This document shows, one piece after another, positions 1 to 9,406 of a stretch of DNA of 64,000 nucleotides; the stretch's first letter is position 1; every line of letters starts with the position of its first letter. This DNA is from Cyanobium sp. CZS48M (GTDB lineage: Bacteria; Cyanobacteriota; Cyanobacteriia; PCC-6307; Cyanobiaceae), in the NCBI GenBank assembly GCA_030373145.1, contig JAUCZK010000001.1:62001-126000 (forward strand). Reading direction: 5' to 3'. Position numbers and translations under genes: made by a program. The notes beneath the pieces are model-generated. The model was not told the DNA's origin and searched no databases. It saw only the letters and a list, made by a program, of their open reading frames with translations.

Positions 1-252
1 CAGATCAAGCTCACCCTGCTCACCCTCGGTGCCGTGCTGCGCGGCAATGCCCTGGCTCCCCAGTCGTACAAGCCTGTGCCCAGCGTGGTGCGCAGCCCCG
101 AGGAAATGGAAGCCTGGCTGGCCGCCCTCGCCCAGGACTCGGAGCAGCAGCAGGGCGTGGCCAAAGTCAGGCCAGAGCCTGCAACCAAGCCCGTGGTCGT
201 CGCTCCCCAGGCGAGCGAGGAGCGGGAACCCGCGCTGGCCGCCAAGGGCTGA
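1..252 (+). CDS. chlP: Geranylgeranyl reductase ChlP, C-terminal end (5' cut by window)
   Basis: The reading frame is open from base 1 and gives 83 residues. The motif LKLTLLTLGAVLRGNAL resembles the C-terminal end of geranylgeranyl reductases from plants and cyanobacteria (plant form: TIGSLVRANAL). ChlP reduces the geranylgeranyl group to phytyl for chlorophyll a and tocopherol. The last ~40 residues are an Ala/Pro/Glu-rich tail that carries no motif. The gene is convergent with glyS, only 6 bp away, an arrangement I recall from marine Synechococcus and Prochlorococcus. Only the tail is visible, so the call rests on a short match plus context. Confidence 0.62.
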   Translation, partial: QIKLTLLTLGAVLRGNALAPQSYKPVPSVVRSPEEMEAWLAALAQDSEQQQGVAKVRPEPATKPVVVAPQASEEREPALAAKG

Positions 253-258
253 GCGCCC

Positions 259-2433
259 TCAGCTGCTGAGCTTGCTGAAGTCGGCCAGCACACTGGCCTG
301 GTTGCGCAACACCGCCAGCAGGTTCAGCCGGTTGCGGCGCACCGCCGGGTCGTCGCACATCACCATCACGCTGCTGGAGCCATCGAAGAAGGCGGCGAGG
401 GCTTCAGCTCCCTCCGCCAGCCTGTGGGCCAGCTGGCGGTAGCGGCTGTCGCCATCGGTCATCGAAAGGACCGGCACCAGATCCTGCAGCACCTGCAGCA
501 TGCCCCCTTCGCTGGGGGAGCTGAACAGGGTCGGATCCACCACACCCGCTGGGCTGAGCACATCCCCCGCCAGGTCTCCTTTGACCGCCAGCCTTGCCGC
601 CCGCTGCACCACGGCCTGCACCGGTGCCAGCTGGCCATCGCTGCGCAGCTGGGCGAGCAGGGCGAGGCGCTGACGAGCGTCGATCGGATCGCTCAGCAGC
701 CGCCCGACGGCCACCCCATCGCCGGCCACGGCCTGAACCAGGTCGGCCGGGAAGCCCTCGTCATCCAGCAGTGACACCATGCGCTGACGCAGGGCCTCCA
801 TCAGTTCAGCGCCCAGGGTGGTGGCATTGAGCTTCAACTCGGGCAACAGCTGAGCCCAGTGGTCACAGGCCTGCTGGAGCACACTGACCAGATCCAGACT
901 CCAGCCCCGATCCCAGAGGATCTGGAGGAGGCCGTTGCCAGCCCTGCGCAGGGCATAGGGATCGGAGGAACCGCTGGGCCGCTCCCCTTTGGCGTAGATG
1001 CTCAGCAGCAGCTCCAGCCGCTCGGCCAGGGCCACCACCGCGCCGGCATCGGAGCTGGGGGGCTGATCCCCGGCTCCCCGCGGCAGGTAGTGCTCCAGCA
1101 CCGCCAGGGCCACGGCCCTCGATTCCCCTTCTGCCAGGGCGTATTTGGCCCCCATCACCCCCTGCAGTTCGGGGAATTCCCCCACCATCTGCGAGACCAG
1201 ATCGTGCTTGCACAGGTGTGCGGCCCGCAGGGCGGCCTCCTGCTGCTCCGGCGACAGGGAGAGGTGCTGCAGCAGCAGATCGCTCAGCCAGCGCAGGCGA
1301 TCACTGCGATCCAGCAGGCTGCCGAGTCCTTCGGCAAAGGTGACGCTGGCGAGGCCCCCCCGCCGCTGCTCGCAGCTGATGGCACGATCGGCCTGAAGAA
1401 AGAACTCCGCATCAGCCAGCCGGGCCTTGAGTACCCGCTCATTGCCCCGCCGCACCGTGGCGGCCGCCTCGGGCAGGCCGTTGCCGATGCAGAGGAAGCG
1501 GGGCAGCAGGCTGGCCTGGGCCGAGAGGGCGAGGGGATCTTCCGCCGCGTCCAGGTGGCGCAGGGGCACATAGCGTTGGTGGCGGCGCATCACCGTGCTC
1601 AACACCTCCGGCGGCAGGTCGAGGAAGCGGGGCTCCACCGATCCCTCAATCAGGCTGGGGCTCTCCACCAGATCCACCAGCTCCTCGAAGAGCTCCTCGG
1701 GGAGATCGGGCCGGGCCTGGGCGGCGCTGGCGGCGGCGAGCACCTGCTGGCGGATCCAGTCGGCCCGGTGCTGACGGTCCACGAGCACGCCGGCCCTGGC
1801 CAGCAGTTCGCTGTGCTGCCCGGCATCGGCCAGGGTGATGGTCTGCTTCGACAGGCGGTGGCCACGGCTGATCCGGCCGCTGCTGATCAGGGGGTCACTG
1901 CCCTCCAGCTCCAGGGGGATCACCTGTTGATCGAGCAGGGCCACCAGCCAGCGCACCGGACGGCTGAAGCGCAGCTCCCCTTCCCCCCAACGCATGAAAC
2001 GCCTCCCCTGTAGGGCGGCGATCCAGGCCGGGATGCGCTCCGCCAGCACCTCCTCACTGGCCCGGCCCCGCTGCAGGAGGCGGGCAAAGACGAACGGACC
2101 CTTGGGGGTGTCCCGCAGCTCCAGGCTGGCTGGATCGACGCCGCAGCGGCTGGCGAAACCGATCGCGGCCGGGCCCGGTTGACCATCCACAAAGGCCTGA
2201 GCCCCTGGGGGCCCCTTGCGCTCCTCGGCCAGGTCGTCCTGGCGCAGGGGAAGATCCGCCACGCGCACCACCAGGCGCCGCGGCGTGCTGGTGGCCTCCA
2301 CCAGGCCGTGGGGTAGGCGATGGGCGGCCAGGTCGTGGCGCACCTGCTGCTCCAGTTGAGGCAGGGCCAGGCGCGCGAAATCGGCCGGCAGTTCTTCGGT
2401 TCCGATTTCCAGCAGGAACGTGGCCACATGCAC
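259..2433 (-). CDS. glyS: Glycyl-tRNA synthetase, beta subunit
   Basis: A 724-residue protein starting MHVATFLLEIGTEELPA, the hallmark N-terminus of bacterial GlyS. With GlyQ it forms the alpha2beta2 enzyme that charges tRNA-Gly. The beta subunit carries the tRNA-binding domains, and internal stretches such as MRRHQRYVPL and the C-terminal DALR-type region near FDGSSSVMVM fit the family. Length is normal (about 690-720). The gene is divergent from sir, and the two 5' ends are very close. GlyQ is not in this window. Confidence 0.95.
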   Translation of the reverse strand: MHVATFLLEIGTEELPADFARLALPQLEQQVRHDLAAHRLPHGLVEATSTPRRLVVRVADLPLRQDDLAEERKGPPGAQAFVDGQPGPAAIGFASRCGVDPASLELRDTPKGPFVFARLLQRGRASEEVLAERIPAWIAALQGRRFMRWGEGELRFSRPVRWLVALLDQQVIPLELEGSDPLISSGRISRGHRLSKQTITLADAGQHSELLARAGVLVDRQHRADWIRQQVLAAASAAQARPDLPEELFEELVDLVESPSLIEGSVEPRFLDLPPEVLSTVMRRHQRYVPLRHLDAAEDPLALSAQASLLPRFLCIGNGLPEAAATVRRGNERVLKARLADAEFFLQADRAISCEQRRGGLASVTFAEGLGSLLDRSDRLRWLSDLLLQHLSLSPEQQEAALRAAHLCKHDLVSQMVGEFPELQGVMGAKYALAEGESRAVALAVLEHYLPRGAGDQPPSSDAGAVVALAERLELLLSIYAKGERPSGSSDPYALRRAGNGLLQILWDRGWSLDLVSVLQQACDHWAQLLPELKLNATTLGAELMEALRQRMVSLLDDEGFPADLVQAVAGDGVAVGRLLSDPIDARQRLALLAQLRSDGQLAPVQAVVQRAARLAVKGDLAGDVLSPAGVVDPTLFSSPSEGGMLQVLQDLVPVLSMTDGDSRYRQLAHRLAEGAEALAAFFDGSSSVMVMCDDPAVRRNRLNLLAVLRNQASVLADFSKLSS

Positions 2434-2515
2434 AGCTCAGCAGCCTGTGACTGTATTGAAAGCCCGTCAGCCTCACCCTGCTTCGCTACCTTCGAGAGAC
2501 GCTGGTGCCTTTGCC

Positions 2516-4378
2516 GTGACCCTCACCCCCGAACGTCATCGCCAGTCGTCGGGTCCCGGCCACAGCAAGGTTGACTCCGAGGCTGCGGATGCAGCCACTC
2601 GATCCTCTCCAGCCGGCAACGGCAGTGCCGACGCCAGCGCCAGTGCCGCCGCCATCGCGATCAAGCCGCCCAGCAAGTTCGAGCGCCTCAAGGCCGCCAG
2701 CGACTACCTCAAGGAGCCCCTGGCCACTGAACTGGAGAACGACAAACCCTTCTTCACCGATGGGGCCGTTCAGATCCTCAAGTTCCACGGCAGTTATCAG
2801 CAGGACAACCGCGACAACCGCCAGAAGGGGCAGGAGAAGGACTGGCAGATGATGCTGCGTCTGCGCAGCCCGGCTGGTCGCATTCCGGTGCCCCTCTATC
2901 TGGCGATGGATGACCTCGCCGACCGCCTCGGCAACGGCACCCTGCGGCTCACCACCCGCCAGGCCTTTCAGATGCATGGCATCGCCAAGGCCGACATCCG
3001 CGAGGTGATCGGCACGATCGTGCGCTCGATGGGCTCCACCCTCGCCGCCTGTGGTGACATCAACCGCAACGTGATGGCGCCGGCCGCACCGTTCGAGAAG
3101 GGGGGATACCCCGCCGCCCGGCGTCTGGCCGATGAAATCGCCGACCTAATCGCTCCGCTGGCGGCCGAGGGGTCGTATCTGGATCTCTGGGTGGATGGCG
3201 ACCACAGCTACCGCTTCAAGCCCGCGGCGGCCGTGAAGCGCGCCCGCCAGCGCCAGGCGCAGGGGGCCGGATACAGCGGTGATCCCAACGAACCGCTCTA
3301 CGGGGGCACCTACCTGCCCCGCAAGTTCAAGGTGGCGGTGACGGTGCCGGGGGATAACTCTGTGGATCTGCTCACCCAGGACATCGGCCTGGTGGCCTTC
3401 ACCGACCCCTCCGGGCGCCTGCGGGGTTGCAACGTCTACGTGGGCGGCGGCATGGGCCGCACCCACAACAAGGAGGAGACCTTCGCGCGCACCGCCGATC
3501 CCCTCGGCTACGTGGCGGCGGAGCATGTGCTCGATCTGGTCCAGGCCATCGTGGCTCTCCAGCGCGACCACGGCGATCGGGAGCAGCGGCGCCACGCCCG
3601 CATGAAGTATCTGATCCACGATCGCGGGGTCGGGTGGTTCCGCCAGGAGCTCGGCCGCTATCTCGACGCGCCGATCAAGCCCCTGCGGGCCGAACCCAAG
3701 CCCCGCCTCGACGACTACCTCGGTTGGCACCGCCAGAACCGTGGCCTCTGGTTCGTGGGGCTGCCCCTGCTCTGCGGCCGGCTGGAGGGTGAGCGCAAGC
3801 GCGGCCTGCGCCGCCTGGTCGAGACCTATCAACTGGAGGCGAGGCTCACCCCCAACCAGGATCTGCTGCTCTGCTCGATCGGCACCTCCCAGCGCAGCAG
3901 CGTCAAGGAGGCCCTCGCCGCCCTCGGTTTCGAAGCTCCTGAAGCGCCGTCATTGCTGTCGCGCCATGCCATCGCCTGCCCGGCGCTGCCCACCTGCGGC
4001 CTGGCGATCACCGAATCGGAGCGCATCCTGCCGGCGGTGCTCGAGCGCCTCGAGGCCCAGTTGCAGCGCCTCGGCATCGAGCGGCCGTTGCTGCTGCGCA
4101 TGACCGGCTGCCCCAATGGTTGCGCCAGGCCCTACATGGCCGAGGTGGGACTGGTGGGCAGCGGCGTTGAGCAGTACCAGCTCTGGCTGGGCGGCACCCC
4201 CAACCTCACCCAGCTGGCGGTTCCCTACCTGGAGCGCATGCCCCTGGCGGATCTGGAGGCCACCCTCGAGCCCCTGCTGCTGCTCTGGAAGAACGAGGGC
4301 GGACGCCAGAGCTTCGGTCAGTTCGTCTCCGGCCTCGGGGCCGAGCGGATTCAGGCGCTGCTCCCCGCCGAGAGCTGA
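2516..4378 (+). CDS. sir: Ferredoxin-sulfite reductase
   Basis: About 620 residues. It reduces sulfite to sulfide with six electrons from ferredoxin in the cytoplasm, using siroheme and a 4Fe-4S cluster. The cluster/siroheme ligands are visible as C-x5-C (Cys488 and Cys494 in CPALPTC) and C-x3-C (Cys532 and Cys536 in CPNGC). Two sulfite/nitrite reductase ferredoxin-like and catalytic repeats flank them. GTG at 2516 (VTLTPER) was chosen because the upstream ATG at 2420 would overlap the divergent glyS start. The first ~50 residues are low-complexity Ala/Ser and not conserved. Nitrite reductase is the alternative, but the RLTTRQAFQMHG region and neighbours favour Sir. Confidence 0.92.
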   Translation: MTLTPERHRQSSGPGHSKVDSEAADAATRSSPAGNGSADASASAAAIAIKPPSKFERLKAASDYLKEPLATELENDKPFFTDGAVQILKFHGSYQQDNRDNRQKGQEKDWQMMLRLRSPAGRIPVPLYLAMDDLADRLGNGTLRLTTRQAFQMHGIAKADIREVIGTIVRSMGSTLAACGDINRNVMAPAAPFEKGGYPAARRLADEIADLIAPLAAEGSYLDLWVDGDHSYRFKPAAAVKRARQRQAQGAGYSGDPNEPLYGGTYLPRKFKVAVTVPGDNSVDLLTQDIGLVAFTDPSGRLRGCNVYVGGGMGRTHNKEETFARTADPLGYVAAEHVLDLVQAIVALQRDHGDREQRRHARMKYLIHDRGVGWFRQELGRYLDAPIKPLRAEPKPRLDDYLGWHRQNRGLWFVGLPLLCGRLEGERKRGLRRLVETYQLEARLTPNQDLLLCSIGTSQRSSVKEALAALGFEAPEAPSLLSRHAIACPALPTCGLAITESERILPAVLERLEAQLQRLGIERPLLLRMTGCPNGCARPYMAEVGLVGSGVEQYQLWLGGTPNLTQLAVPYLERMPLADLEATLEPLLLLWKNEGGRQSFGQFVSGLGAERIQALLPAES

Positions 4379-4752
4379 TGGCGGCGTCCGTTCGGTTCTG
4401 GTGCGTGCAGCTGCTGGGCAGCGCCAGCCTGGCCCTGGTGGTGATCAGCTCCTGGAGCCCACCGCTGGGGGCCCGCACCATGGCGCCGCCGCCGAAAACC
4501 CCGGTCAAGATCTATCAACCCGACGGCGACACCTGCCAGCCGGAGCGCCTGCTCAAGGCCTACCAGAACCAGCTGCGGCAATTCGCGGATCAACCCCCTC
4601 AGGTGCTGCAACGCCTGCGCCAAATGCAGCTGGAGCTGGGGGAGGCCAGCTTGAAGCGCTGCGCCAACGAGAACCGGATCAGCCGCGAGGAAGCCGATCG
4701 CATTTGGCGGGAGTTGCAGCGTCAGCCCCTGCCGGGGTCCCAGCCGCCGTAG
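4378..4752 (+). CDS. Small exported protein of unknown function
   Basis: 124 residues, starting 1 bp inside the sir stop (TGATG), so probably co-translated with sir. An N-terminal hydrophobic segment (about residues 8-28, LLGSASLALVVISSW) looks like a signal peptide or membrane anchor. The mature part is helical and charged, with two Cys (TCQPE and RCANEN) that could form a disulfide. I recognise no family. Its 3' end overlaps the convergent dipeptidase gene by 31 bp. Confidence 0.6.
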   Translation: MAASVRFWCVQLLGSASLALVVISSWSPPLGARTMAPPPKTPVKIYQPDGDTCQPERLLKAYQNQLRQFADQPPQVLQRLRQMQLELGEASLKRCANENRISREEADRIWRELQRQPLPGSQPP

Positions 4753-5465
4753 ATCGCGGCCGCTGCCCCCTGCCGCCAGGCCCAGAGCTGATCGCCGTGG
4801 CTGAAGTGCCACCACTCATGGGGGTGTTGGGCAAAGCCGGCTGCCGCCATCACCTCGCGCAACAGGCTGCGGCGCCGGTGCCATTCCTGCTCCAGCAGGG
4901 GCTCAAGGCTGGCCTCCAGGCGTTCGCTGCGTCTGGTGGGGTCGTAGTGATCGGGCTCCGAAACCGCTCCGATCGCATCGATCTCCCCGCCCAGATCCAG
5001 CGGCTCGCCGCCTGAGCTGGCCAGGGTGAGATCCACGGCCCCACCGGTGCTGTGGGGTGGTGGAGTGGCCGGATCCGGGCTGGGAGGGGCCCAGAAGCGG
5101 CCCACGTCGGCGATCACTGCCTCCAGCTCGGGGCCGCTCTGGCGAGGGTCCAGCCCCAGCCGGCGGCATTCGCTCTCGATCGTGTGCTCCACCATGAACT
5201 GCTGCACGCGCACGGGCCGCCAGCCGTCGAAGATCGCCAGGCACCAGTCGCTGTGCTGACGCTGCAGCTCCCCCTGGGCCCGCAGCAGGCGCTCCACCAC
5301 GCCGCTGCGCAGCTGGAAGGGACTGCAGCCGTCGCCGTAGGGCGCCCCCAGCGATGCATAGGGGTGGGGCTCAAGCCGCAGCAGCTGGGCGGGAAGGGGA
5401 ATCAGCGCTTCGGCTGAGTCCTGGATCGGGATCGGGCTCCAGGGCCTGAGCGGGCTGGGGCTCAC
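4722..5465 (-). CDS. ddpX: D-alanyl-D-alanine dipeptidase, VanX/DdpX family
   Basis: 247 residues. The zinc ligands and catalytic residues of M15D peptidases are all present: GWRP with Arg83, H138-STGGAV-D145, and E217-W-W-H220. The enzyme hydrolyses free D-Ala-D-Ala. No leader peptide is seen, so it is probably cytoplasmic. There are no vanA/vanH/vanS genes nearby, so a role in recycling peptidoglycan D-Ala is more likely than vancomycin resistance. ATG start at 5465. Confidence 0.86.
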   Translation of the reverse strand: MSPSPLRPWSPIPIQDSAEALIPLPAQLLRLEPHPYASLGAPYGDGCSPFQLRSGVVERLLRAQGELQRQHSDWCLAIFDGWRPVRVQQFMVEHTIESECRRLGLDPRQSGPELEAVIADVGRFWAPPSPDPATPPPHSTGGAVDLTLASSGGEPLDLGGEIDAIGAVSEPDHYDPTRRSERLEASLEPLLEQEWHRRRSLLREVMAAAGFAQHPHEWWHFSHGDQLWAWRQGAAAAIYGGWDPGRG

Positions 5466-5487
5466 GCGCGGGGATGGCGGGGAGAGC

Positions 5488-8106
5488 TCAATTCAAGCTG
5501 CTGGCCTCCACCTGCCGCTGCCGCTGCTCGGCCAGGGCCTGGCGCAGGCCTGGATGGGCTTCGAGGCCAGGGTCGAGCTCCAGCAGCCGTCTGGCCAGCG
5601 AGCGGGCCTGCTCCAGCACGTCCCCGTCGTCGCTGAGGCTGGCCAGGGCCAGGTCGGGCAGTCCCGACTGGCGGGTTCCCAGCACCTGGCCCGGCCCCCG
5701 CAGCTGCAGATCCAGCTCAGCGATCTCGAAGCCATCGCTGGAGCGCACCAGCAGCTCCAGCCGTTGCTGGGCCGGCCCGGCCTTGCCATCGTTGATCAAC
5801 AGGCAATGGGAGGCCGCTGCCCCGCGGCCCACCCGGCCCCGCAGCTGGTGCAGCTGTGCCAGCCCGAAGCGCTCGGCGTGCTCGATCACCATCACGCTGG
5901 CCTCCGGCACATCGACCCCCACCTCCACCACGGTGGTGGACACCAGCACATCGCAATGGCCGCTGGCGAAGGCGTTGATCGCCTCCTGCTTGCGGGGGCT
6001 CGGCATCTTCCCGTGCAGCAGGCCCACGCGCAGGTCCGGGAAGATCTCCTCCTGCAACTGCCGGTGGACGGCCACCGCCGAGCGCAGATCCAGCTTCTCC
6101 GACTCCTCCACCAGGGGCAGCACCACGTAGGCCCGCTGGCCCTGGGCCACCTCCGCGCGGATCAGCTCGTAGGCCTCCCGGCGCTGGCCGCCCCGCAGCA
6201 GGCGGGTGCGGATGGGGGTGCGCCCCGGCGGCAGGCCATCGATCTGACTCACCTCCAGGTCGCCATGCACCGAGAGGGCCAGGGTGCGCGGAATCGGTGT
6301 GGCGGTCATCGTCAGCAGGTGGGGCTGCAGTCCCTTGCCCATCAGCCGGTCGCGCTGGCGCACGCCGAAGCGGTGCTGCTCATCCACCACCACCAGCCCG
6401 AGGCGGGCAAAGGCCACCGGATCCTCCAGCAGGGCATGGGTGCCCACCAGCAGCTGCAGCTGGCCGTTGGCCAGGTCCTGGAGCAGCTGGCGCCGCCGCG
6501 CCGGCGGGGTGGATCCCGTGAGCAGGGCGGTGCTCACATGCAGCTGGCTCAGCCACTCCCCCAGCTTGCGGGCGTGCTGTTCGGCCAGCACCTCCGTGGG
6601 GGCCATCAGGGCGCCCTGGCAGCCGGCTTCGATGGCCACCAGCAGGGCGGCGATGGCCACCACGGTCTTGCCGCTGCCCACATCCCCCTGCAGCAGGCGG
6701 GCCATGGGCTGCTCCTGCTCCAGATCCGCCTGAATGTCGGCCAGCACCCGCCGCTGGGCCTCGGTGAGCTGGAAGGGCAGCAAGTTCAGAAAGGAGGCCA
6801 TCAGGCTGCCGGCTCCCTGCGGCAGCCGCAGGGGCGGGGCCGGCCGCCGGGTCAGCTGGGCGCGCCGTTGCAGCAGGCTCAGCTGCAGCAGCAGGAATTC
6901 ATCGAAGACCAGCCGGTGGCGGCTGGCCCTGAGCTGGTCACGGTCGGCGGGATCGTGCAGCCCGCGCCAGGCGGCGGCTCGATCCAGCAGTCCCTCCTGC
7001 CGCCTCAGGGCCGCTGGCAGGGGATCGCCCCAGGCGGCGGCGGCGGCCAGCACCGTCTGGATGGCCTGGCGCAGCCGTTCGGCGCCAAGCCCTTCGGTGA
7101 GGGCATAGACCGGCACCAGCCGTCCGATCTGGCGGGAGCGCACAGGCGTGCTGGGGGAGTCGACCACCTCCAGCAGGGGATCGTGGAGGGTGGGGCCGTA
7201 GGGGGTCTCGCGCACCAGGCCGCTGGCGGCCACGCTGCAGCCTGGCGGGAACTGCCGTTGCTGGGCTTTGAGCCAGCCTGGTGAACTGAAGCGCTGGCCG
7301 GCGAAGAATTTGCTCAGCCGCAGCCGGCCGCTGATGTCGCGCAGGTGGAGTTCCAGGATCACCAGCCGGGGGTTGCGGGGGCTGGCGAAGGCATGGGAGC
7401 GCTGCACCGTGGCCACGATGGTGGCGGTGCTGCCGGGCACCAGCTCCTGAATGCGCACCAGATTGGCGTAATCGAGGTAGTCGCGGGGGTAGTGGCGCAG
7501 CAGGTCGCGGGCCAGCAGCAAGCCCAGGCCCGCCAGGCGGGTGGCGGTTTTCGGTCCGATCCCCGGCACCTCCCCCAGGGGGGTGTCGGGCTGGATCGGA
7601 CCCGCCCCCCGGCGGGCCGGCGTTTGAGCGCCGGCGGTGGCCGCCACCGGGGGCGCCAGCTTCAGCCGTGGGGGGCCAGGCGGCCGGGGCGGATCGAGGC
7701 TCTGGCGCAGGCCGTGCAGCCGCTCCCGGCAGCGCCGCAGCAACGACTGACGCTGGGCCAGGGGCAGGTCGTCGTAGCGGGCGAAGAGCTCGGCCAGGGC
7801 GGCCAGGGCCGGCGCCGCCTCCGGCAGCCGGAGGATCAGCCCCTCGGGGGGCTGGCGGCACTGGCGCTCCAGGAAGAGGTTGAACTTCTCCCGGCGCCCC
7901 TGCAGATTCTCAAAGCCGCGTTCCACCTCCAGCTGCAGCGCCTGCTGCAGGGTGGTGATCCAGCTCCCATGGTCTGGATTGATCCCGGCTTGGCTGGTTC
8001 CGACCTGGCTGGTCCCGGTCTGGCCGATCCCGCAGTTGGCAGCAGGGGGATCCGTCGCCGGGTTCAGGCCGTTCCCTCGGGGGTGGATTGGCTGTCCTGC
8101 ATCCAC
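5488..8106 (-). CDS. recG: ATP-dependent DNA helicase RecG
   Basis: About 872 residues if the GTG at 8106 is the start. RecG remodels stalled replication forks and Holliday junctions. Visible in order: a wedge/OB region after IGPKTATRLAGLG, Walker A GDVGSGKT, the DEQHRFG box, TATPIPRTL and QLRGRVGRG. The N-terminal ~180 residues before the wedge are the extension typical of cyanobacterial and plant RecG. Start choice is uncertain: no ATG lies in frame, and the GTG at 8106 overlaps the upstream gene by 43 bp. A further upstream open stretch is a shadow of that gene. Confidence 0.92.
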   Translation of the reverse strand: MDAGQPIHPRGNGLNPATDPPAANCGIGQTGTSQVGTSQAGINPDHGSWITTLQQALQLEVERGFENLQGRREKFNLFLERQCRQPPEGLILRLPEAAPALAALAELFARYDDLPLAQRQSLLRRCRERLHGLRQSLDPPRPPGPPRLKLAPPVAATAGAQTPARRGAGPIQPDTPLGEVPGIGPKTATRLAGLGLLLARDLLRHYPRDYLDYANLVRIQELVPGSTATIVATVQRSHAFASPRNPRLVILELHLRDISGRLRLSKFFAGQRFSSPGWLKAQQRQFPPGCSVAASGLVRETPYGPTLHDPLLEVVDSPSTPVRSRQIGRLVPVYALTEGLGAERLRQAIQTVLAAAAAWGDPLPAALRRQEGLLDRAAAWRGLHDPADRDQLRASRHRLVFDEFLLLQLSLLQRRAQLTRRPAPPLRLPQGAGSLMASFLNLLPFQLTEAQRRVLADIQADLEQEQPMARLLQGDVGSGKTVVAIAALLVAIEAGCQGALMAPTEVLAEQHARKLGEWLSQLHVSTALLTGSTPPARRRQLLQDLANGQLQLLVGTHALLEDPVAFARLGLVVVDEQHRFGVRQRDRLMGKGLQPHLLTMTATPIPRTLALSVHGDLEVSQIDGLPPGRTPIRTRLLRGGQRREAYELIRAEVAQGQRAYVVLPLVEESEKLDLRSAVAVHRQLQEEIFPDLRVGLLHGKMPSPRKQEAINAFASGHCDVLVSTTVVEVGVDVPEASVMVIEHAERFGLAQLHQLRGRVGRGAAASHCLLINDGKAGPAQQRLELLVRSSDGFEIAELDLQLRGPGQVLGTRQSGLPDLALASLSDDGDVLEQARSLARRLLELDPGLEAHPGLRQALAEQRQRQVEASSLN

Positions 8107-9365
8107 TGCTGTTCCGCTTCCAGGGCCAGGACCCGCCGCTGCCAGTGGCGGTACTGCTGAGCCATTTTGCGCACGCTGGCGCGGCGCTGCTCCAGCCGTT
8201 TGCGGCAGGTGCGCAGGCGGGGTTGCTCGTATTCCAGGTCGCTGGTGCGCAGCAGCACCCCCAGGGCCTGCACTTGCACCGGTGTATCGGGGCTGCCGAA
8301 GGGCAATTGGATGCGCAGCAGGTTGGCCGGTGCCGGCAGGGCATCGAGGTCCCCCTGCAGTACGGCGTCGAGCAGGGAGAGGGGCAGCAGGCTGCGGGCG
8401 AGCCCCAGCTTGATCAGATCCAGGTTGATGGCGTGGGAGAGGTTGCGCAGGCGCCGCTGCAGGGCACGGTCGAGGGCCTGCCACCACTCCAGCAGCTCCA
8501 GGGGCTGCTGGGGCACAAGGCCCTGATGGCCATCGGCGTCATCGCACTCAGCCGGCAGGGGTTCGCTCGTGTCCTCTGCAAACAGCTGTCCTGGCCCGCG
8601 ACTCGCAGCGCGGCGTTCCGGGGGCACGGCCATCACCAGCAGAGCCCGCAGGATGTCAGTGGGATCCTCGCTCTCAGCCCCCTCGCCCTGCGGCTCCTCC
8701 TCCCCTGCGTCGTCGTCGGCTAGGTCGCCGTCGTCGCCGTCGTCGGGGTCTTCGCGGTCGCCATCCCCGTGAATGGGCATGTCGCCGGCCAGTAGATCCT
8801 CACTTGGATCCAGGCTGGAGTCCAAGGTTGACTCCAGTGTTGACTCCACCAGGCCGCTGAGGCCCGCCAGGGACGGCAGGCCCGCGGAGAACAGCTCAGC
8901 GGAGAGGGGCAGGGTGAGATCGAGCCGGATCGAGCCCTCAGCTTCCTCGCGCTCCTCTTCCTCCTCGTCGTCGTCGTCCTCAGACCCTCCGGCCATCTGC
9001 GCCAGGGCCTCGGCCAGGCGGCGCTGGTCCTGCTGTCCCTGGCGCCTCTGCTCGCCCTGCACCTGGCGGGCCAGCACCAGCAGCTGCTCCAGGGTCAGCA
9101 GGCAGCCACAGCGCTGCACCAGCTGGGCCAGGCGCCGGGGCAGCTCCTGGCGCTGGCGATCATTCAGCTGCTGATAGCGCTCCGGCACCACCTGGGTGGC
9201 CACATGAAAAACGGCCTGCTGAACGGCGTCCCCGAGGCCGTCGCGCAACACCTGCAGGTAGAGGGCCAGGTCGTGATAGAGGGCCTTGTGGCCCTCCCCC
9301 AGACCGCGGCGAATGCGCTCCAGGTGACCGTGGGCTTCGGACAACGCGGTGGCGCTGGTCTCCAA
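8064..9365 (-). CDS. Conserved cyanobacterial protein of unknown function with acidic core
   Basis: 433 residues, between tsf and recG. The two ends look folded: an N-terminal helical domain (about 1-125, Gln/Leu/Arg rich) and a C-terminal domain (about 300-433) with WWQALDRALQRRLRNLSHAINLD. Between them lies a low-complexity acidic linker with an uninterrupted D/E run near residue 130 and a second Asp/Gly/Glu stretch around 205-240. It also carries the imperfect repeat STLESTLDSSLD. Soluble, no signal peptide. The position beside tsf and recG recurs in related cyanobacteria as far as I recall, but I know no function. Confidence 0.75.
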   Translation of the reverse strand: METSATALSEAHGHLERIRRGLGEGHKALYHDLALYLQVLRDGLGDAVQQAVFHVATQVVPERYQQLNDRQRQELPRRLAQLVQRCGCLLTLEQLLVLARQVQGEQRRQGQQDQRRLAEALAQMAGGSEDDDDEEEEEREEAEGSIRLDLTLPLSAELFSAGLPSLAGLSGLVESTLESTLDSSLDPSEDLLAGDMPIHGDGDREDPDDGDDGDLADDDAGEEEPQGEGAESEDPTDILRALLVMAVPPERRAASRGPGQLFAEDTSEPLPAECDDADGHQGLVPQQPLELLEWWQALDRALQRRLRNLSHAINLDLIKLGLARSLLPLSLLDAVLQGDLDALPAPANLLRIQLPFGSPDTPVQVQALGVLLRTSDLEYEQPRLRTCRKRLEQRRASVRKMAQQYRHWQRRVLALEAEQQWMQDSQSTPEGTA

Positions 9366-9406
9366 TCGGCTGAGGCGGAGGGACGGAAGGGGAACGCCGG
9401 GGGCGC

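Noticed and set aside
859-2013. 384-codon open frame antisense to glyS
   Set aside because: Gly/Gln/His-rich composition, no motif, lies inside a well-conserved synthetase.
8107-8487. Open frame continuing upstream of recG by 127 codons
   Set aside because: It is antisense-free but lies wholly within the upstream gene in another frame; Arg/Pro/Ala composition is that of a shadow.
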